A stretch of DNA of 64,000 nucleotides from Actinophytocola xinjiangensis. Its GTDB lineage: Bacteria; Actinomycetota; Actinomycetes; Mycobacteriales; Pseudonocardiaceae. The DNA lies in the NCBI RefSeq assembly GCF_001921215.1, contig NZ_MSIF01000003.1, forward strand, positions 517,852 through 581,851, in the 5' to 3' direction. Positions 35,893 through 44,800 of this stretch are shown here, piece by piece; positions within the stretch are counted from its first letter, which is position 1; every line of letters begins with the position of its first letter. Below the pieces are notes generated by a model. It searched no databases and was not told the DNA's origin. It worked only from the letters and a program-made list of their open reading frames with translations. The position numbers and the translations under genes were made by a program.

Positions 35893-36894
35893 GGCCGGAG
35901 TCGGCGAGCAGGGCGCCGATCTGGGTGTCGTCGAGCTTGGAGTTGAAGACCTCCGGGACGCCCCGGTCGACGTTGAGCAGCGTGTACACCGCCTCCATCG
36001 GGGTGCGTACGGAGTACTCGGTGGTGAAGATGCAGTCGCGGCTGGTTTCGGCGAACTGGCCGATGAAGGCGAAGTTCACGGCGCCGGGTGGGACGACGTC
36101 GGGGCGGTCACCGGCCTTGCGGGGCATGAAGAACGAGGTCACGTAGGGCATCATCACCGGGACGGTCTTCGCGCCGGTGGCGGCGAGTTCGGGGATGTCC
36201 TCGACCGGGACACCCAGGTGGTAAAGCCATTCCTGGGTGATCTCCTCGCCGGTGCAGTCCCGCATCGCCTTGGGGACGTGATTTCCCGGGCGGTCGACGA
36301 ACAGCGAGTACAGCCAGACCACGATCTCGGTCGGCTTCTGCTGCTTGAAGTGCGGCTGGCGGTTGACCGTCCAGCTCATCAGCCAGTTCGAGTCGGTCAC
36401 GGTGACGATGCCGGGCACGCCGTCGCGGGTCCAGGTGAACCTGGTCGCCTGCTTGCGTCGCGGGGAGAGGTCGAAGTCCACATCGGTCACGGTGGTGCTG
36501 AAGTGGAAGACCACACCCTGTTCGAGCAGCCAGGTGTAGAGCGGCAACACCAGCGACTCGTACTGGTTGTACTTGGTGAACTTCAGCGCCGAGAAGTCCG
36601 GCAGGCCGCCGATGTGGTGGATGAAGCGCATTCGAAATGGTTCTCCATCTCCCGGCCACCCCGGATCACGAAACCCTTCCGGGGTTCCTTGATCCCGTCG
36701 AGCGCCCCACCGGGCAGGTCGAGTCGCTCCAGGACGGTGATCCGGTCGCCCGGCACCTGCCCGTCCCGGATCAGGAAAGCCGCCCCCGCCAGGGAAGCCA
36801 GGCCCGCCCCGACGAACCACGCCGACGTGCGGTCGGCGCGCACCGGTTTCCTCGGGCGGGCGAAGGCCTCGTAGTTCCCACTGCTGTAGTACAT
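35876..36894 (-). pseudogene. Oleate hydratase (MCRA family) remnant with internal deletion and frameshift
   Basis: The N-terminal 88 codons from ATG 36894 encode the normal start of the enzyme, with the FAD motif [17 protein letters not shown] and [10 protein letters not shown]. Near position 36630 the sequence jumps directly, in another frame, to the segment [26 protein letters not shown], which normally lies about 100 residues later. The rest continues to a shortened C-terminus (VPEVFNSK then LDDTQIGALLADSG), suggesting a second, in-frame loss. Intact homologues are well over 500 residues. The junction reads GAATGC, with ATGC shared by both flanks, so a microhomology deletion is plausible. 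Confidence 0.8.
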
Positions 36895-36963
36895 GGAACA
36901 CGTTCTTTCGCCGTAGGGCGCAGGTGTCCCGAACGTACCTCGAACCCACCCGGCCGCAACCCG

Positions 36964-37317
36964 TCAGAGACTTTCCTGGGCGGCCAGCAGTTCGTCACCG
37001 TGAGTGGTGATCCAGTCGGCCAGTGCCCGCATCGGACCGTCGACCAGGCTCGCGCCCAGCGGGGTCAGCGAGTACTCGACGTGCGGCGGGGCGGCGGGCC
37101 GGCGGCGGCGTTCGACCAGGCCGTTGGCCAGCAGGCGGCGCAGGGTGTCGGTGAGGACCTTGTCGCGCAGGCCGCCGGTGGTGGTCAGCAGGTCGACGCG
37201 ACGGCGCGGGCCGGCCCGCAGCCCCGCCAGGATGACCGGGTCCCACATGTGGGTGAACAGGTCGGTCGCCGCGCGCAGCCGGCAGTCGACGAGGAGGGAC
37301 TCGCAGTGGTCGGTCAT
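36964..37317 (-). CDS. HxlR-family transcriptional regulator
   Basis: 117 residues. A single winged helix has the family arrangement: an N-terminal Cys (Cys5) followed by CRLRAATDLFTHMWDPVILAGL, then GGLRDKVLTDTLRRLLANGLVERR and VEYSLTPLGASL. HxlR proteins often sense electrophiles or oxidants through such cysteines. It is divergent from the reductase gene at 37390 and lies upstream of the broken oleate hydratase, either of which could be a target. Confidence 0.88.
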   Translation of the reverse strand: MTDHCESLLVDCRLRAATDLFTHMWDPVILAGLRAGPRRRVDLLTTTGGLRDKVLTDTLRRLLANGLVERRRRPAAPPHVEYSLTPLGASLVDGPMRALADWITTHGDELLAAQESL

Positions 37318-37324
37318 CCGTTTC

Positions 37325-37359
37325 CTACCGGTTGGTGTGTGTCGGAGTTTCTACGGTAG
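37325..37359. promoter_or_regulatory. Inverted repeat CTACCG...CGGTAG between hxlR-type and reductase genes
   Basis: The arms at 37325-37330 and 37354-37359 flank a 23-base spacer; the right arm is itself part of a dyad CTAC-g-GTAG. The position between divergent starts fits an HxlR operator. Confidence 0.35.
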
Positions 37360-37389
37360 CCGGCGTTGGACAGTCGAATGGGAGTTGGC

Positions 37390-38013
37390 ATGCGAATCGG
37401 AATTCTGGGGACCGGCACCCTCGGTACGGCACTGGGCGCGGTCTGGGTACGCGCCGGGCACGAGGTGCTGATCGGGGGACGTTCGGCGGAGAAGGCCACC
37501 GCCGCGGCGCTGGCCTCGGGCGCGACGGCGGCGACACCGGCGGAGGTGGTACGCGGGCGAGACGCGGTGCTCGTGGCCGTCCTGTGGGACGGGATGCGCG
37601 ACGTGCTGGCGCTGGCCGGCGCGGCGGACGGCTCACTGGCCGGGACACCGCTGATCGACCCCAGCAACGCCGTCGAGCACGGGGTCGGGGATCTGCTCAC
37701 CCCGCCGGGTCGCTCGGCGGCCGAGCAGATCGCGGACTGGGCGCCGGGCGCCGCCGTCGTCAAGGCGTTCCACCTGTTCCCGGCCGCCCAGTGGGGCTCC
37801 GGGGCGGCCGCGGTGACCGTGCCGATCGCCGGTGACGACGAGGCCGCGCTGGCGCGGACCTCGGAGCTGGTGCGCGACGCCGGTGGGCTGCCGGCCGTGC
37901 TGGGGCCGCTGCGGCGGGCGCGGCAGTTGGAGGAGGTCGCCGGGTTCGTCATCGGGCTGGCGTTCGCCGGGGTCGACCCCAACTCGGCCATCCCCAGCAC
38001 CGGCTCAGCGTAG
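37390..38013 (+). CDS. NADP/F420-type oxidoreductase with Rossmann fold (NPF family)
   Basis: 207 residues. The N-terminus MRIGILGTGTLGTALG has the GxGxxG dinucleotide motif followed by EVLIGGRS, a basic residue suited to NADP. The segment VVKAFHLFPAAQWG fits NADPH-F420 reductase-like proteins. The ATG at 37390 is chosen over an earlier ATG because GGGAG lies six bases before it. A split-barrel flavin/F420 protein is encoded convergently, and the two genes overlap by nine bases. Confidence 0.82.
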   Translation: MRIGILGTGTLGTALGAVWVRAGHEVLIGGRSAEKATAAALASGATAATPAEVVRGRDAVLVAVLWDGMRDVLALAGAADGSLAGTPLIDPSNAVEHGVGDLLTPPGRSAAEQIADWAPGAAVVKAFHLFPAAQWGSGAAAVTVPIAGDDEAALARTSELVRDAGGLPAVLGPLRRARQLEEVAGFVIGLAFAGVDPNSAIPSTGSA

Positions 38014-38445
38014 CCAGCGCCCGTCGCGCATGAGGTCCCGGCCGGCTATCTCGTTGGACTCGCGCCAGGCCTGGATCCGGACCGGCCGGACACGGAAGTA
38101 CTGGTAGCCGGTGAGGGTGCGCGGGTCGAAGCCGGTCGCGGCGGCGAACCGGTCGCCGGTCTCCTGGTCGAGATCGGTGACCGGGGTGGCCGTGCCGTGG
38201 ACCATGACGACGTCGCGGGTCGGGCCGAGACCGATCCGGACCTCGCCGGTGGCCACCAGGTTGCGGGCGGTGGGGCTGCTCGCCGGGGTCGCCATCAGCA
38301 GCGTCGAACCGTCCCACAGGTAGGACAACGGGACCAGGTACGGCAGGCCGTCGCCGCTGGTCGCCACCCAGGCGTCGACGTCGCCGTCCAGGCGGGCCAG
38401 GGTGTTCCGCTCGCGGTCGGCGCGGGAGCGGGGCGGCGGCCTCAC
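38005..38445 (-). CDS. Pyridoxamine-phosphate-oxidase-like split-barrel (FMN/F420-binding) protein
   Basis: 146 residues. The segment RNTLARLDGDVDAWVATSGDGLPYLVPLSYLWDG is the usual start of small F420/FMN split-barrel proteins, and RPVRIQAWRES is the usual end. Members reduce or bind small molecules with F420 or FMN. The GTG overlaps the stop of the 36-codon frame upstream. The convergent NADP/F420-type gene makes an F420 link plausible but unproven. Confidence 0.78.
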   Translation of the reverse strand: MRPPPRSRADRERNTLARLDGDVDAWVATSGDGLPYLVPLSYLWDGSTLLMATPASSPTARNLVATGEVRIGLGPTRDVVMVHGTATPVTDLDQETGDRFAAATGFDPRTLTGYQYFRVRPVRIQAWRESNEIAGRDLMRDGRWLR

Positions 38446-38552
38446 AGCCGCACCGCCGGCCGCGTCGGGCGCAGGTGGCGGAACGCCTCGACGCGGGCGG
38501 CCGGTCGTTCGTCCGGCGGGACCTCGGCGGCCCGGCCGCTCAGGGCGGTCAC
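38442..38552 (-). CDS. Possible 36-residue coupled small protein
   Basis: A short frame starts with a GTG inside the stop of the upstream gene (GTGA) and ends with a stop that overlaps the next GTG (GTGA). The product is basic, with Arg-rich ends (PAARVEAFRHLRPTRP) and no recognisable domain. It could simply keep ribosomes moving between the two flanking genes. It is too short to be sure it is functional. Confidence 0.35.
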   Translation of the reverse strand: MTALSGRAAEVPPDERPAARVEAFRHLRPTRPAVRL

Positions 38553-38989
38553 GAGCGGACGTAGGTGAGGTCGAAGTCCTTGCGCCAGGTGGCACCCTGG
38601 TCCTCGGACGCGTCGGGCCGCACGCGGATCACGTCGGCCTCGATGTCGACGACGAAACGCTGGTGGAAGTCCGGGTCCTCGCGCAGCATCTCCAGGTGGT
38701 CGCCGTCGAGCCTGCCGGTGAACTCGCGGCACACGCCCCGGTCGTCGTGGTAGAGCACCACGAACGTGTCGTTGGCGTCGCTGCGGCCCATGACCCAGGT
38801 CGTGGTGGAGTGCGCGTGCTGGTCACTGGCCAACTCCGTGCGCCAGACCAGGAACGACTCGCCGAGCCAGGAGATGGTGGCCGTGCCGTGGATCTCGGTG
38901 CCGGGCGGTTCGAGGAACCACGCGTCCGACAGCGTCACGGTCCACTCCCCCACCAGACGGTCGAGTGTGTCCAGTTCGGTGTTGCGCAC
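38549..38989 (-). CDS. DUF1579-like small beta-barrel protein
   Basis: 146 residues. The pattern LDRLVGEWTVTLSDAW, TATISWLGESFLVWRTE, TTTWVMGRSDANDTFVVLYHDDRGVCREF resembles DUF1579/lipocalin-like proteins, which estimate ligand or compound binding through a small barrel. GGGAGG lies six bases before the GTG at 38989; an earlier GTG at 39007 is less likely. It is 54 bases downstream of the HExxH gene on the same strand and may or may not share its transcript. Confidence 0.65.
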   Translation of the reverse strand: MRNTELDTLDRLVGEWTVTLSDAWFLEPPGTEIHGTATISWLGESFLVWRTELASDQHAHSTTTWVMGRSDANDTFVVLYHDDRGVCREFTGRLDGDHLEMLREDPDFHQRFVVDIEADVIRVRPDASEDQGATWRKDFDLTYVRS

Positions 38990-39043
38990 GGTCGCCTCCC
39001 CCGTCACCTGCCCACTGTGGTCACGGGAGCGTACAACGGGCGA

Positions 39044-40309
39044 TCAGCTCGCGCGGGACCAGCGGTCGCGGTGATCGCGCCGCAGGTGGTCGGCCTCGGC
39101 GCGGGCGGCGGGATCGGTGGGTTCCGCCGACCAGTCGGCCAGTGTGCCGGCCAGTCCGGCGACGAACGCGTGGCCGTGCGCGGTCAACTCGGGGCGGGTG
39201 GCCAGGACCTCGACGGTCTCGCGGGTCGCCGGCAGCCACCTGGCGAACTCGACCTCCGCGTCGTGGGCGTCGGCCGGGTCGGTGTCCAGCAGCCGCTGCT
39301 GGCGCCAGAAGCCCACCACACCAACGTAGGCGTACGCGCCGTGCAGCAAACCGAGCAGCGGCCGGGGATCCCGGCGCCACGGCGCGTAGAACCGTTCCCG
39401 CGCACCGGTTTCCAGCAGCGGGAACAGGTCGTGCAACACGGTCAGCTTCGCGTGCTGGACCTCGTGCACCAGGGTCAGCGCCGCCTGCCGTGGCCCGCGC
39501 GGCAACGACAGCAGCACCGCGCCGAACGCCTCGGACAGCGTCGCGCTCGACGGGTCGGCGCCGGCGTCGCGCAGCGGGGTCACCGTACGCACCGCCTCCA
39601 GGACGGGGCCGGCGACGCCCTGGGCGTCGAGCACGTCGACCGCGCCGGTCAGCACCGCGCGCCACGCCGGCAGGTCCGGCGCGCGGGACAGCGCCGCGGC
39701 GAACGGCCCCGGCAGGGCGACCAGCCGCCACTGGTCGAGGGTCACCGTCCGGTCGCCGAGGCGCAGAGCCGACAGCGGGGACCAGCCGGGGGTCGCGCCG
39801 CCAGGCACGATCCGCACCCCGGTGTGCGTCAGCGCGCCGTCGCCGTCCTGGCGCAGCCGCAGCCGGGTGCCGACACCGCCCAGGGTTCCCAGTGACGGCA
39901 ACGGAAACGGCCCGGCGGCGGTGACCAGGTCGGCGGGGGTTCCTGCGCGGACGGCGGCGGCCGCGGCGACGTTCGCGAGCGCGCCGGGGCGGCAGCGGTC
40001 ACCGCCGTGCACCAGGTCGCGTGCCGCGCCCACCGCCCACAGCGCCACCTCCGGCTGGTCGAGTACCCGCCACACCGCCTCGGGGCGGGCGGCGCGGGCG
40101 TCGGTCAGGACCTGGTAGGCGCGGGCCACCGCCCCGGCGTCGGGGTGGCCGGCCCGGCGGGTCCGCGCGGCGAGGAAGGCGACGGCCAGCAGGGTCCGGC
40201 TGCGGTTGGCCCGGCGTAGCCGCGCGACCACCGCCGCGTCTCCCCCACCGGCGGCCAGCGCGGCGAACTCCTCGCTGCCCAGCCGGAACGGCCGCGGTGT
40301 GTCGGTCAC
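39044..40309 (-). CDS. HExxH-motif peptide-modifying enzyme (putative peptide beta-hydroxylase)
   Basis: 421 residues. His282-Glu283-x-x-His286 lies in ALTLVHEVQHAKLTVL, with downstream helices containing GLLHGAYAYVGVVGFW and a terminal EADHLRRDHRDRW. This matches the HExxH putative peptide-modification family, members of which are alpha-ketoglutarate-dependent peptide beta-hydroxylases partnered with or fused to FxsB-type radical SAM enzymes. Here it is a separate protein whose GTG overlaps the fxsB stop (GTGA). Its likely substrate is the precursor at 41618-41785. Activity is inferred from family only. Confidence 0.85.
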   Translation of the reverse strand: MTDTPRPFRLGSEEFAALAAGGGDAAVVARLRRANRSRTLLAVAFLAARTRRAGHPDAGAVARAYQVLTDARAARPEAVWRVLDQPEVALWAVGAARDLVHGGDRCRPGALANVAAAAAVRAGTPADLVTAAGPFPLPSLGTLGGVGTRLRLRQDGDGALTHTGVRIVPGGATPGWSPLSALRLGDRTVTLDQWRLVALPGPFAAALSRAPDLPAWRAVLTGAVDVLDAQGVAGPVLEAVRTVTPLRDAGADPSSATLSEAFGAVLLSLPRGPRQAALTLVHEVQHAKLTVLHDLFPLLETGARERFYAPWRRDPRPLLGLLHGAYAYVGVVGFWRQQRLLDTDPADAHDAEVEFARWLPATRETVEVLATRPELTAHGHAFVAGLAGTLADWSAEPTDPAARAEADHLRRDHRDRWSRAS

Positions 40310-41475
40310 GGCGCGCCCACCGCGCGCAGGGCGGCGACCTCGCGGGTCAGCACGTCGCGGATGTGGCGGATCAACGCCAGCAGATCCGCGCAGTACACCG
40401 ACGGGCGGTCGAACCCGGCGCCGGCGCGGTAGCGGTGGGCGCGCAGGCCGCCACCGCACACGCGGCGCACGCCGCATGGCCGGCACGCGGCGGGAAGGCC
40501 CTGTTCGCCGAGGTGCTGGGCGCGCAGCTCCGGCAGGGCGAGGACCTCGTCGAAGGTGTGGCGGCGCACGTCGAGGCCGGTACCGGCGGCGCCGGGATAG
40601 GTGGAGCGCAGGGTGTCGGACAGCAGGATCGCGCCGTCGGTCTCCACCACGGCCATCGCGGGGGCGGCCAGGCCGAGGCCCTCGACCGCCGGGGTGCCGC
40701 CGAACAGGCCGTGGATGATCTCCTCGAACATCCGCACCGACGTCTCGCGCGCCGGGGCGCCGTACCAGCGGTCGAACACCGCGATCAGCCAGTCGCCGTA
40801 GGGGGTGGCCGGGTCGCCGGGGACGCGTCCCGGCGGCGGCGCGCTCCAGTTCCCGTGGGGCAGCAGGAAGTCCACGGTCGGTGGGGCCTGGGCGAGCAGG
40901 GCCTCGTAGGTGCCGACCGGGTCGGCGGCGAGGTCGATCGTGGCCAGCAGGCCGGCGAAGCTGTCGGGCCGGCCCGCCGCGCGCAGGTGGCGCAGGCCGG
41001 CGAGGACGCGGTCGTGGCTGCCGCGGCCCCGGTGGTCGACCCGCCGGTCCTGGCCGCCGGGGCCGCCGGGGCCGCCGTCGAGGCTGACGCCGACCCGCAC
41101 GTCGAGGTCGGCCAGGTCGCGCACCCGCTGCTCGGTGAGCAGGGTTCCGTTGGTCTGTACGGAGATCAGCGCGTGGACGCCGGGGTCGAGCGCGGCGCGC
41201 ACGGAGCGTACGCAGTCGGCGAGCGCGGCGGTGCCGGCCAGCAGCGGCTCGCCGCCGTGCAGCACGACCCGCACCTCGGTCAGGCCGTGGCCGTTGGCGT
41301 GTTCGGCGATCCGTTCGGCCGCGCGTTCGCGCAGTTCCGGGGAAAGCACGCGCGGGCGGGTTCGCCAACCCTGGTCGGCCATTGTGTAGACATAACAGTA
41401 GGCACAGGCCAGATTGCACCTGCTGTGGATCTTCAGGACGAACTGCCGGAAAGCCCGCTCGCGGGCTGTTTTCAT
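40306..41475 (-). CDS. fxsB: FxsB-type radical SAM/SPASM peptide maturase
   Basis: 389 residues. The radical SAM motif Cys20-x3-Cys24-x2-Cys27 (CNLACAYC) is followed by VVLHGGEPLL and SVQTNGTLL. A C-terminal Cys set (331, 334, 340, 362) fits auxiliary iron-sulfur binding. The N-terminus KTARERAFRQFVLKIHSRC is typical of FxsB. The family forms aromatic-to-Cbeta cyclophane crosslinks in short C-terminal motifs of FxSxx precursors. It is transcribed divergently from the precursor, rather than downstream of it, and is coupled to the HExxH enzyme. Confidence 0.9.
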   Translation of the reverse strand: MKTARERAFRQFVLKIHSRCNLACAYCYVYTMADQGWRTRPRVLSPELRERAAERIAEHANGHGLTEVRVVLHGGEPLLAGTAALADCVRSVRAALDPGVHALISVQTNGTLLTEQRVRDLADLDVRVGVSLDGGPGGPGGQDRRVDHRGRGSHDRVLAGLRHLRAAGRPDSFAGLLATIDLAADPVGTYEALLAQAPPTVDFLLPHGNWSAPPPGRVPGDPATPYGDWLIAVFDRWYGAPARETSVRMFEEIIHGLFGGTPAVEGLGLAAPAMAVVETDGAILLSDTLRSTYPGAAGTGLDVRRHTFDEVLALPELRAQHLGEQGLPAACRPCGVRRVCGGGLRAHRYRAGAGFDRPSVYCADLLALIRHIRDVLTREVAALRAVGAP

Positions 41476-41553
41476 GATCGTACCTCGTCGACTTGACAGA
41501 TTGAGGACAAGAAAGGCCCAGCGCGGCACCGACGGGAGTCCCGGGTGCGTCCA

Positions 41554-41571
41554 CGTTGATATGATAGCTAC
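41554..41571. promoter_or_regulatory. AT-rich promoter-like island between fxsB and fxsA
   Basis: GTTGATATGATAGCTA is the only AT-rich stretch in the 142-base divergent gap. It contains TATGAT on the plus strand and TATCAT on the minus strand, so either strand could use it as a -10 region. No good -35 partner is visible for either. Confidence 0.3.
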
Positions 41572-41617
41572 TGCTTCGCCACGTGGAGTGACGATTATCT
41601 GCCCCGGAGGCGGCCAG

Positions 41618-41785
41618 GTGGACCATTCTCGGGAAATCGAGTCCGATCTCGTCGACGTCCTCGACCTCTCGCTGGATCAGCTGGCAACGTTGCCGGACAA
41701 CGTGTTGCGCGCGGCGCTACGTCGCGCGTTGCTCGCCCCCGATTCCGACTCGCAGCTGTTCGCCATGTTCCAGGACGCGGTCTGA
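41618..41785 (+). CDS. fxsA: FxSxx-family RiPP precursor with C-terminal Phe-Gln-Asp-Ala-Val
   Basis: 55 residues from a GTG with GGAGG seven bases upstream; the reading frame is open further 5' but lacks coding character. The body (LVDVLDLSLDQLATLPDNVL, then RAALRRALLA) matches the leader of FxSxx-COOH peptides. The C-terminus is F51-Q-D53-A-V, so the hallmark Ser is Asp. Phe-x-Asp still fits the aromatic-x-acceptor triad that FxsB-type enzymes crosslink. A second Phe (48) lies just before. No protease or exporter gene is adjacent, so the product may be used unprocessed or exported elsewhere. Confidence 0.82.
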   Translation: MDHSREIESDLVDVLDLSLDQLATLPDNVLRAALRRALLAPDSDSQLFAMFQDAV

Positions 41786-41834
41786 ACAGCGCCCCACGTA
41801 ATCTTTCACCGGCCACCGACGACCTGAAGTAGTG

Positions 41835-44800
41835 ATGACCAGTCAACGAACCGCTCCGGCAATCCTGGTGGCGGTCGTGTCCGCGGACGATGCGGTCGAC
41901 CGCGCCGGCGCGATCGCCAACCTGGCGTGCCTGCTGGCCAGCAACGACCGGACCGTGCTGGTCCTCGACCTGCCGGAAGCGGTGTACCGGGTCGCCGAGT
42001 ACCTCGCCCCGTTCGCCGTCGAACGCGCCGAACTGCGCGAACTCGGTGGCGCGAAACTGGAACGCGAGTACGCCACCACGTTCAGCGCGACCTCACCGGC
42101 CGACTCCACCCTCGACCGGTTCGAACTGCCCGGCGAGCACCGCGTCATCGACGTGCACACGATGTCCCGCGCCGACCGCGAACCCCGCCCGTGGCTGGCC
42201 GCCGCGCGCCGGGGCGGCGCCGACCGGCTGCGCGACTCGCTGATCCACTCGCCCTACGACTACGTGCTGGTCAACGCGCCGTCGCTGGTCGAACAGTCCG
42301 ACGAGGAGTCCAGGGCCATCTCCAACGCGGTCGCCAAGATGTGCGACGTCGCCGTGGTCTGCTTCTCCCACCGGGTGGCGACCGTGCGCGAGGCCGACCG
42401 GATCGGCCGGGCGCTGCACCGACGCGCGCCGGGCGGCATCCAGGTCGTGCCGGTGCGGCTGGGCGGCGACAAGCCGGACGAGGACCTCGACGAGCGGTTC
42501 ACCGAGCTGCTGGCCGGCAACCCCCGGCCGACCGCCGCCCTGTCGCTGCCCGAGGTTCCCTCGCCGACCCCGGTCCTCGGCCTGTTCCTCGACCGCCCGG
42601 ACGTGGCCGACGCGTACGCCGCGCTCGCCGGCGCAGTCACCTTCGACGCGGTCACCCGCCTGGGTGATCTGCCGGCGGCGGTGCTCACCCGCTACCGCCG
42701 CGCGACCGGGTTCGCCGAGCCCGGCTCGCCCCGGTTCCTGGTCCTCGCCACCCCCGACACCCGGCTGTGGGCCGACTGGATCACCGCGCACCTGCTGGCC
42801 GCCGGCGCCGAGGTCGGCTCCCCGCGCACCACACCCGACTGGCTGACCGCCGCACCGCCGCCGGAGCTGGTGGTGGTCGGCGGCGACGCACCGGCCGGTG
42901 GACTGCCGGCCACCGCGTCGGTCACCCAGGTCGTGGTGCACGACGGGACGGCGTCACTGCCCGGGACGGATTCGCTGGTGCTCGCCGGCCTGGACGCCCC
43001 GGTGGCCACCGCGCGGCTGCACGCCTACTTCGGGCTCAAGCCGGCGACCGACGCGGCGCCGCCGGTGGTGCGCCACCCCGACGAACCGCCGGACCTGGTG
43101 GCGGTGCCGCCGATCCAGCACGCCACCATCGGCCGCGTCGAGGAACTGGAGCGGCTGCGCGACCAGCTGGTGCACGGCGACGGCTCGCCGGTGCGCCTGG
43201 GCGGCGAGCCGGGGGTCGGCAAGACCGCGCTGGCCCGCGAGTACGCCTGCCGCTACGCCAACGCGTACTCGGTGGTGTGGTGGATCTCGGCGCACGACCG
43301 GGAGTCGGTGCTGGCCGCGATCGTCGCGCTCGGCCGGGCGCTGCGCGGGGTCACCGACGGGGACGTGCCAGGGCCGCTGGCGCTGCTCCGCTCGGAGCTG
43401 GCCGGTCCGCGCTGGCTGCTGGTGTTCGACGACGGCGACGACCCCGAGGTCTACGGCGACCTGCTGCCCGCGCCCGGCCGCTGCCACGTGATCATCACCT
43501 CGGCCGGTGACGGCGACTTCGTCGTGCCGCCGCTGTCGGCCGCCGACAACGCCGAGCTGCTCGCCGGACGGCTCCCCCAGTTGGCCGACAGCGGCAAGCT
43601 GGACGAGATCGCCGCCGCCGTCGGGTACGGCCCGCTGGCGATGGAGCTGTCCTCGGCGTGGCTGACCGAGGTCCTGCGCACCGGCGAGGTCCACCCGGAA
43701 AGCACCACCTCCCGGACCCACACGGTGGTCGACGACTACGTCGCCGCGCTCGGCGAGGTCGAGCACCCCGCCAACGCGGTCGCCTCGGTTCTCGCGGTGA
43801 TGTCCGAGAGCCTCGCGACCACCGGCCCCGGGCGGATGACCCTGCTGCTGGCCCGGTTCTGCGCGTTGCTGTCCCCCGAGGGCGTGAGCCTGGCGTTGTT
43901 GCGCTCCAAGGAGGTCCGCCGCGAGCTGGTGGCGGCCGGCGGCCAGGACGCGGCGCCGCTGGCGATGGACTCCGCCGAGATCGACATCCTGCTCGCCCGG
44001 GGCGCCCGGATCGGCCTGTTCCGGGTCGACTGGGGACGCACCAGGGCGCTGACCGTGCACCGGGTGGTCCGCCGCGCGCTGCGGGCCGCGCTGACCGAGT
44101 GGGAGGAGCGGACGCTGCGGGAGCGGGTGCTGGCCGCGCTCGCCGGCTACGCGCCGACCGAGCAGGAGGACGACCAGCCGACCGCCATGCGGCGCTACGC
44201 CGAGCTGAACCGGCACGTCATGTCGACCGGCGCGCAGGACAGCGACGACCCCGACGTCCGGCAGTGGCTGGTCAACCAGACCGGTTACCTGTTCCGCACC
44301 AACGAGGCCGACGTCTGGCAGGTGGCGCTCGACCCGGCCCAGCGGCTCTACGACCGGTGGCTGGCGGCCTACTCCGAGCGGGACCCGTACGTGTCGATGC
44401 TGGCCGGCCAGCTCGCCAGGCTCTACCGCGCGCTCGGCCGGTACCAGGAGGCGCTGGAGCTCAACACCAGCGCGCTCAACACCCAGCGCCGGTACCAGGG
44501 CCGCGTCCACCACCGGGCGCTGCTGACCGCGCGCGGCCTCGGCGGCGACCTGCGCGGCCTCGGCCGGCTGGAGGACGCGGTGGACGAGGACATCGCCACC
44601 CTCGACGGTCTGCGCGCCGCGTTCGGCGAGGACCACCCGCACACCCTGGCCGCCGAGAACAACCTGGCCGTGGCGCGGTTCCACGCCGGGGACATCGCCA
44701 CCGCGCACGACGAGGGCGAGCGGCACTGCGCGCGCCGCGACCGCCTGTTCGGCCGGGACGACCCGCGCAACTGGCACTCGCTGGCCAACCTCGGCCTGTA

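Noticed and set aside
41414..41617. N-terminal extension of the FxSxx precursor by 68 in-frame codons
   Set aside because: The added segment overlaps the fxsB start, is Arg/Cys-rich and lacks coding character. GGAGG correctly spaced before GTG 41618 gives a normal 55-residue precursor.
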